Positions 25,585 through 29,829 of a stretch of 29,829 nt of DNA are shown one piece after another. The DNA is from an uncultured Oscillospiraceae bacterium. GTDB taxonomy: Bacteria; Bacillota; Clostridia; Oscillospirales; Oscillospiraceae. The notes beneath the pieces are model-generated. The model saw only the letters and a list, made by a program, of their open reading frames with translations. It was not told the origin of the DNA and ran no database searches. The stretch's first letter is position 1. The number at the start of each line of letters is the position of its first letter. A program made the translations under genes and the position numbers. The stretch spans positions 1-29,829 of the forward strand of contig CAKTIM010000025.1 of NCBI GenBank assembly GCA_934565795.1, read 5' to 3'.

Positions 25585-27423
25585 ATGATACGAAAATACA
25601 GCGTCCCCTGTATGTGGGCGGCGGGGGCGCTGACGGCCGTGGCCATGGTGCTGTCCCGCTTTGCCGGGATGCAGACGCTTGCCTCCGCCGGATACTTGGC
25701 GGCCATGGTGCTGGCGGGGACGCCGGTGCTGGTTCGGGCGGTGCAGTCGCTCCGCTACCGCACCGTGGGCATCGAGTGCCTGGTCACCATTGCGGTGGTG
25801 GGCGCCTGCTGCATCGGGGAATTCAGTGAGGCCGCCATCGTCATGTTCCTGTTCCAGCTTGGCTCCTACCTGGAGCAAAGAACCATGACCAAAACAAGAA
25901 GCGCCATCAAGGAGCTGACCAGCCTGGCCCCCACCACCGCCTGGCGGCTGACCGGCGGCATCCCGGAGCAGATCGATGCCGACGAGGTGGAACAGGGTGA
26001 CCGTCTGCTGGTAAAGACCGGCGGCCAGATCGCCGCCGACGGAACCGTGGCGCGGGGAGAGGGCTATGTCAACGAGGCCAGCATCACCGGCGAGTCCGCC
26101 CCCCGGTACAAGCAGGCGGGGGACGCGGTGTACGCCGGAACCATCCTGGAAAGCGGCACTCTGGAAATGCAGGCGCTGAAGGTGGGGGAGGACACCACCT
26201 TTGCAAAAATCATTCAGCTGGTGGAGGAGGCCCAGGATGCCAAGTCCCCCGCCGAGCGCTTCATCGACCGCTTCGCCAGGTACTATACCCCCGCCGTGGT
26301 GCTCCTGGCGGTGCTGACGCTGCTTTTGACCCGCAATCCAGATACGGCCATCACCGTGCTGGTGCTGGCCTGCCCCGGCGCACTGGTCATCGGCGCGCCC
26401 ATTGCCAATGTGGCGGGCATCGGACGGGGCGCGCGGGAGGGCGTTCTGCTCAAGGGCGGCGAGCGCATTGACGCCTTTGCGAAAACCGACGCTATTCTCT
26501 TTGACAAAACCGGCACCCTGACCCTGGGCACGCCCCGGGTGGTGCGCTGTCTCTGCTATGAGGCGCAGGAGGAGCCGCTGCTGACGGCAGTGGCCTCCGC
26601 CGAGCTTTCCAGCGATCACCCCCTGGCGGGGGCCATCGTGGCCTATGCCCAGGGAAAAGCGCTCCCCCTGGCACCGCTGGAGGGCGTGCAGGCGCACAAG
26701 GGCGCGGGCCTGTCCGCCGATACCCCGGCGGGGAAGCTGCTGGTCGGCAGCGCCCGCCTGCTGGAGGTGAGCGGAATTGCCCTGCCGGAGCAGCTGCGCG
26801 CGGACATGAGAGCCATGCAGGCCCAGGGGGCGAGCACGGTGCTTGCGGCCCTGGATGGAAAGCCGGTGCTGCTGCTTGCCATATCCGACGCCCTGCGGCC
26901 GGACGCCCGGGAGGCCATTTCTCAGCTGAGAAAAATGGGCATCCAGAGCCTTGTGATGCTCACCGGGGACAACCCGGAAACGGCCCGTGCCATCGCCGCC
27001 CAGGCGGGGATCACGGAAATTCACCCGGAGCTGCTGCCCCAGGACAAGGTGGATTGGGTGCGGCGTATGCAGCAGCAGGGCAGAACCGTCACCTTTGTGG
27101 GCGACGGCATCAACGACAGCCCCGCCCTGACCGCCGCCGATACGGGCATTGCCATCGGCTCCGGCACAGATGTGGCCATCGACAGCTCGGACGTGGTGCT
27201 GATGAAGTCCGACCTGTCCGGCATGGTGCGGGCGCTGCATCTGGCCAGAAGCACCGTCCGCATTCTGCACCAGAATATCGCCATTGCCGTTGGCACCGTG
27301 GCGGCACTGCTGGTGGGGCTGTTTGCGGGCTTTGTGCACATGTCAGCAGGAATGCTGATCCATGAGGCCAGCATCCTGCTGGTCATATTCAACGCTATGC
27401 GACTCAGAGGAGGAAAACAATGA
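25585..27423 (+). CDS. Heavy-metal P1B-type ATPase with CPG motif
   Basis: About 612 aa. It has TGES (168-171), the phosphorylation site DKTGTLT (D307), the P1B-specific HP dipeptide (H345-P346) and GDGIND (506-511). The membrane metal motif is LACPGALVIG (C263-P264-G265), lacking the second Cys of the common CPC. No N-terminal metal-binding domain is fused; a separate HMA protein follows, overlapping by 4 bases. Efflux of a soft or transition metal is expected, but the CPG site prevents naming the metal. Start is uncertain. AGGGAGG (25555-25561) is 8 bases before an in-frame ATT at 25570 but 23 before ATG 25585, so initiation at ATT (617 aa) is possible. Confidence 0.9.
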   Translation: MIRKYSVPCMWAAGALTAVAMVLSRFAGMQTLASAGYLAAMVLAGTPVLVRAVQSLRYRTVGIECLVTIAVVGACCIGEFSEAAIVMFLFQLGSYLEQRTMTKTRSAIKELTSLAPTTAWRLTGGIPEQIDADEVEQGDRLLVKTGGQIAADGTVARGEGYVNEASITGESAPRYKQAGDAVYAGTILESGTLEMQALKVGEDTTFAKIIQLVEEAQDAKSPAERFIDRFARYYTPAVVLLAVLTLLLTRNPDTAITVLVLACPGALVIGAPIANVAGIGRGAREGVLLKGGERIDAFAKTDAILFDKTGTLTLGTPRVVRCLCYEAQEEPLLTAVASAELSSDHPLAGAIVAYAQGKALPLAPLEGVQAHKGAGLSADTPAGKLLVGSARLLEVSGIALPEQLRADMRAMQAQGASTVLAALDGKPVLLLAISDALRPDAREAISQLRKMGIQSLVMLTGDNPETARAIAAQAGITEIHPELLPQDKVDWVRRMQQQGRTVTFVGDGINDSPALTAADTGIAIGSGTDVAIDSSDVVLMKSDLSGMVRALHLARSTVRILHQNIAIAVGTVAALLVGLFAGFVHMSAGMLIHEASILLVIFNAMRLRGGKQ

Positions 27424-27626
27424 AAAAGAGCATTCAAATGGAAGAGCTGGTGTGCCCCATGTGCGCCCAGAAAATTGAATCCGCCCTGCAAAAGGCCCCC
27501 GGCGTGAAGAGCGCCTCCGTGCTGTATAACGCCAGCAAGGCCAAGGTGGAGTTCGACGAGGAAACCATCACCCTGGACGCGCTGAAAAAGATCATCACCG
27601 ATCTGGGCTATGTGGTCATTTCGTAA
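27420..27626 (+). CDS. HMA-domain metallochaperone (CopZ-like)
   Basis: A 68-aa single heavy-metal-associated domain. The metal site is ELVCPMCAQKIE (CxxC at residues 12-15), where most family members have GMTCxxC. The remainder fits the fold (GVKSASVLYNASKAKVEFDEETI, DLGYVVIS). It overlaps the ATPase end by 4 bases, so it is translationally coupled. It likely delivers metal to, or senses it for, the ATPase, which lacks its own such domain. Confidence 0.9.
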   Translation: MKKSIQMEELVCPMCAQKIESALQKAPGVKSASVLYNASKAKVEFDEETITLDALKKIITDLGYVVIS

Positions 27627-27637
27627 GGAGGGATTCC

Positions 27638-27883
27638 ATGAATCAGGAGATCATCAAAGAGCTGGATAAAATCCTGCCGGTGGTGGTTCGCGTCCATGGC
27701 GACCATCACCCGGAGCTGACCCAGGTGGCGGCGCTCTACGCCCAGCTAAAGCAGACCCCCGACGCCCGGACGGCAGAGGCCCTGCGGGAGGTAACCGCAA
27801 ACTTCGCCGCCCCCGCCGACGCCTGCCCCACCTTCCAAAAGGCCTACGCAGACCTGGCAAAATTGGCCGGGGAAGCGGAGTGA
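27638..27883 (+). CDS. Small protein with HGDHHPEL motif, third gene of the metal operon
   Basis: An 81-aa soluble, probably all-helical protein. AAGGAGGGA precedes ATG 27638, and the gene starts 11 bases after the HMA gene. VVRVHGDHHPELTQVAALY (about residues 15-33) resembles, from memory, a helix of the di-iron RIC/YtfE/ScdA hemerythrin-like proteins. The full four-helix domain and most of its ligands are missing, so it is not a complete RIC. Three histidines within five residues suggest metal binding. A terminator-like hairpin follows. Function is unknown; the operon suggests metal handling. Confidence 0.75.
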   Translation: MNQEIIKELDKILPVVVRVHGDHHPELTQVAALYAQLKQTPDARTAEALREVTANFAAPADACPTFQKAYADLAKLAGEAE

Positions 27884-27939
27884 AGGATATCCGGCCTCTG
27901 GCCGAAAAAGCGCCTGCGATGAAAGATTCCTGCCAGACA

Positions 27940-27970
27940 AAGGGTGCGCCGTGTCCTGCGGCGCACCCTT
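27940..27970 (+). terminator. Hairpin after the metal operon
   Basis: A 12-bp perfect stem, AAGGGTGCGCCG (27940-27951) and CGGCGCACCCTT (27959-27970). Only a weak T-rich stretch (GATATGTTTA) follows. Confidence 0.7.
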
Positions 27971-27996
27971 GATATGTTTATACATGAAATCTTAAA

Positions 27997-28025
27997 TTGA
28001 CGAACGCTGCGGGCCATGGTATCCT
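27997..28025 (+). promoter_or_regulatory. Promoter of the DUF2500 gene
   Basis: TTGACG (27997-28002) and TATCCT (28020-28025) with a 17-bp spacer. The expected start near 28032 supports ATG 28054. Confidence 0.65.
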
Positions 28026-28053
28026 AAGGAAAAATGGAATGGGGGGGAAGAAT

Positions 28054-28419
28054 ATGGGATTCGGAGTGAGCTTTGAACTGTTTCAGATTCTGTTTGCGAT
28101 CATGTTTGTGGCGGTAGCCGGTTTCATCATCGTTACGGCTGTCAGGAATCTGGCCCAGTGGCACAAAAACAACAATTCGCCGAGACTGACAGTCCCGGCG
28201 ACGGTGGTCTCCAAGCGAACCGACGTGACGCACCACCACAACGGGAACGAGGTGGGGCACTACCATACCTCAACGACCTATTACGCGACCTTCCAGGTGG
28301 AAAGCGGAGACCGCATGGAGCTTCGGCTGGCGGGAAACGAGTATGGACTGCTGGCAGAGGGGGACAGAGGGAAGCTCTCCTTCCAGGGCACACGCTTTTT
28401 GGGGTTTGAGCGGACCTGA
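28054..28419 (+). CDS. DUF2500 domain-containing membrane protein
   Basis: A 121-aa protein with one N-terminal membrane span (about residues 8-30) and a soluble domain. The latter shows the family pattern NNNSPRLTVPATVVSKRTDV, a His-rich linker (THHHNGNEVGHYH), TTYYATFQVESGDRMEL and GKLSFQGTRFLGFER. ATG 28054 follows a G-rich GGGGGGGAAG Shine-Dalgarno sequence; frames open further upstream start before the promoter's +1. Function is unknown. It converges on the spoIVB remnant across a shared hairpin. Confidence 0.88.
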   Translation: MGFGVSFELFQILFAIMFVAVAGFIIVTAVRNLAQWHKNNNSPRLTVPATVVSKRTDVTHHHNGNEVGHYHTSTTYYATFQVESGDRMELRLAGNEYGLLAEGDRGKLSFQGTRFLGFERT

Positions 28420-28428
28420 GAAACAGTT

Positions 28429-28458
28429 TAAGGCCCGGATTTTCCGGGCCTTAATTTT
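28429..28458. terminator. Terminator between the DUF2500 gene and the spoIVB remnant
   Basis: A 10-bp stem, TAAGGCCCGG (28429-28438) and CCGGGCCTTA (28444-28453), followed by ATTTTA. It lies between two converging reading frames and probably works both ways. Confidence 0.75.
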
Positions 28459-28580
28459 ACCCCGCTGCCTCCAGCATGTTTTCAATGAAAATTCCATACC
28501 CAATGTCCGGCGCGTTGACCAGGACGTGGGTGACGGCGCCGATGAGCTTGCCGTCCTGGATGATGGGGCTGCCGGACACG
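28457..28580 (-). pseudogene. spoIVB: 3' remnant of spoIVB (SpoIVB peptidase, family S55)
   Basis: Read on the minus strand, about 40 codons ending with TAA at 28457 encode [18 protein letters not shown] and, further on, [14 protein letters not shown]. This is the conserved C-terminus of the SpoIVB serine peptidase, including the SGSP around the catalytic serine. Upstream the frame runs into a stop (TGA at 28591-28589) and has no start; everything before VSGSP is missing. The break coincides with a sharp fall in GC near 28581, where the DUF1016 block begins. SpoIVB triggers pro-sigma-K processing, so an intact copy should exist elsewhere if the organism sporulates fully. Confidence 0.8.
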
Positions 28581-28647
28581 AGTGATTGTCATTATGGACA
28601 ACACGACATGTTTGTATAGCCTTTTCATTTGTGCTGTTGAAAGCCAA

Positions 28648-28676
28648 TTGCTTTCTTTTGCGCTGTATGGTAAAAT
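28648..28676 (+). promoter_or_regulatory. Promoter of the DUF1016 gene
   Basis: TTGCTT (28648-28653) and TAAAAT (28671-28676) with a 17-bp spacer, giving a start near 28683. It lies wholly within the AT-rich inserted block. Confidence 0.65.
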
Positions 28677-28725
28677 ATCCGGAGAAAAAGGTGTGTTTCA
28701 TTTCATGAGAATGGAGGATTTGCAA

Positions 28726-29736
28726 ATGCTGATGAACAGTGGCGAGTACTTGGATTTGGTACAGAATATCAAGCAGGAAATCCAAAGTGCGCAATATAGG
28801 GCAGCGCTGAATGTCAACAGGGAACTGATATGCCTGTACTACGACATTGGGTCAGCCATCAACGAGCATAAAACCTGGGGAAATAAATTTATTGAGAACC
28901 TTGCTACAGACATTAGGCTGGCATTCCCGGAAGCAAAAGGGTATTCGGTGCGAAATCTCAAGTATATGGCGAAGTTTGCGCTCCGTTTTCCGAACTTTGA
29001 AATTGTGCAAGCGGCGCTTGCACAAATAACGTGGTATCATCACATTGCATTGATGGATAAGGTGAGGACAGCGGAGGAGCACATTTGGTATGCCGATCAA
29101 GCAGCTGGGAACGGGTGGTCACGCAATGTTTTGGTACACCAAATTGAGATAGGGCTCTATCAACGCCAAGCGCTGGCTAAGAAAATAGCAAATTTTGAAG
29201 AACGCTTACCCTCCCCGCAAAGTGAGCTTGCCGCACAGACAATGAAGGACCCCTATGTGTTTGACTTTATCCCGTTTAAAGAAGATATGATGGAGCGGGA
29301 TATAGAACAGGCACTTGTGAAAGATGTTACAAAGCTACTGTTGGAACTGGGAACAGGATTCGCCTTCCTTGGAAATCAATATCACCTGAATGTGGGTGGA
29401 GATGATTTTTACATTGATTTGCTGTTTTACAATCTGAATCTTCGCTGTTATGTGGTGATCGAACTGAAAACCGGTGAATTCAAGCCGGAATATGCTGGGC
29501 AGCTGAATTTCTATCTTTCGGCGATAGATGGGATTCTAAAAAAAGAAAATGATCATCCCTCTATTGGCTTGCTGCTGTGTAAGAGCAAAAATGACCTGGT
29601 GGCGGAATATGCACTCAAGGATATGTCCAAGCCCATGGGCGTCAGTGCGTATAAAGTAACCAGCAGCCTGCCGGAAGAACTGCAACGGCAACTGCCATCG
29701 ATTGAAGACATTGAAAAACGGATCCAAAGGGAATAA
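28726..29736 (+). CDS. YhcG/DUF1016 family PDDEXK nuclease-domain protein
   Basis: A 336-aa protein. The N-terminal half (about 1-165) is the helical DUF1016 N domain (EYLDLVQNIKQEIQSAQYRA, YYDIGSAI, GYSVRNLKYM). The C-terminal half is a PDDEXK-fold nuclease: D231 in DDFYIDLLFYN and E246-L-K248 in VVIELK, then a GQLNFYLSAID helix. Start ATG 28726 has GGAGG 8 bases upstream; ATG 28705 is the alternative. Codons ending in A or T are much commoner than in neighbouring genes, which points to horizontal transfer. DUF1016 genes often travel with restriction-modification or other mobile defence loci; no partner is visible before the window ends. Confidence 0.88.
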   Translation: MLMNSGEYLDLVQNIKQEIQSAQYRAALNVNRELICLYYDIGSAINEHKTWGNKFIENLATDIRLAFPEAKGYSVRNLKYMAKFALRFPNFEIVQAALAQITWYHHIALMDKVRTAEEHIWYADQAAGNGWSRNVLVHQIEIGLYQRQALAKKIANFEERLPSPQSELAAQTMKDPYVFDFIPFKEDMMERDIEQALVKDVTKLLLELGTGFAFLGNQYHLNVGGDDFYIDLLFYNLNLRCYVVIELKTGEFKPEYAGQLNFYLSAIDGILKKENDHPSIGLLLCKSKNDLVAEYALKDMSKPMGVSAYKVTSSLPEELQRQLPSIEDIEKRIQRE

Positions 29737-29758
29737 TTTCACGGGGATGACATTTGTT

Positions 29759-29810
29759 GAGGTAAGATAACGATACCTTTTTTGCAGAGGGTGTTATCTT
29801 ACCTCTTTTT
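29759..29810 (+). terminator. Terminator after the DUF1016 gene
   Basis: A perfect 13-bp stem, GAGGTAAGATAAC (29759-29771) and GTTATCTTACCTC (29793-29805), followed by TTTTT. Confidence 0.8.
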
Positions 29811-29829
29811 GATGTATGTTAGATAGCAT

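Noticed and set aside
27638..27883. Calling the 81-aa protein an iron-sulfur cluster repair (RIC) protein
   Set aside because: Only one short motif resembles RIC. The four-helix hemerythrin-like domain and most ligands are absent.
28270..28794. A 174-codon minus-strand open frame covering the spoIVB remnant
   Set aside because: It is in a different frame from the recognisable SpoIVB sequence, crosses the terminator and the composition junction, and has no domain.

Overview
The window is a chromosomal segment of a GC-rich, spore-forming Firmicute, most likely a gut Clostridium of the Oscillospiraceae (Oscillibacter / Dysosmobacter-like). This is inferred from the mother-cell sporulation pair spoIIGA-sigE, a Gram-positive PolC, an MEP-pathway isoprenoid operon, a Rex regulator, and small Firmicute families (DUF951, DUF2500). 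Coding is dense and on both strands. Most promoters are readable as sigma-A type, with -35 and -10 boxes 17 bp apart.

Layout. 1-730: a REP-associated tyrosine transposase (RAYT) with a facing pair of REP-like palindromes beside it; related REPs recur at 3383, 3640, 3715 and 20858. 756-2482 (minus): a two-gene operon of a PilZ (c-di-GMP receptor) protein and a single-pass membrane protein with a large extracytoplasmic domain. Divergent from it is a PHP-type tyrosine phosphatase (2704-3387). 3388-3908 is a non-coding, repeat-rich stretch. 3909-8050 (plus): a 50-aa membrane peptide, rarA, a DUF951 protein, spoIIGA-sigE and rex. glnS (minus) converges on rex at a shared terminator hairpin. 10042-20850 (plus): pyrH-frr-(structured leader)-uppS-cdsA-dxr-rseP-ispG-polC, a version of the classical Firmicute translation/lipid/isoprenoid cluster with ispG where Bacillus has proS and without rpsB-tsf upstream. 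20958-21317 is a YccF membrane protein, followed by a 140-bp MITE-like palindromic element. 21480-25334 (minus) is a 1284-aa hybrid sensor kinase. It is divergent from a metal operon (25585-27883): a P1B-type ATPase with an unusual CPG motif, a free-standing HMA metallochaperone, and a small protein with an HGDHHPEL motif. A DUF2500 membrane protein follows.

At the right edge, 28457-28580 (minus strand) is the 3' end of a spoIVB gene. It is cut off exactly where an AT-richer block begins that carries a YhcG/DUF1016 PDDEXK-nuclease gene with its own promoter and terminator.

How the genes fit together. UppS (carrier lipid), CdsA (phospholipid), Dxr and IspG (isoprenoid precursors) and RseP (intramembrane protease) form an envelope-building operon, joined to ribosome recycling, UMP supply and DNA replication. 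SpoIIGA cleaves pro-sigma-E. The ATPase and its chaperone should handle a soft metal. No CRISPR array, rRNA or tRNA was recognised. The most unusual items are the spoIVB remnant at a transfer junction, the RAYT/REP set, the structured uppS leader, the CPG-type ATPase operon, and a palindrome over the rex start region whose core recurs at glnS. None of these is proven novel from sequence alone.
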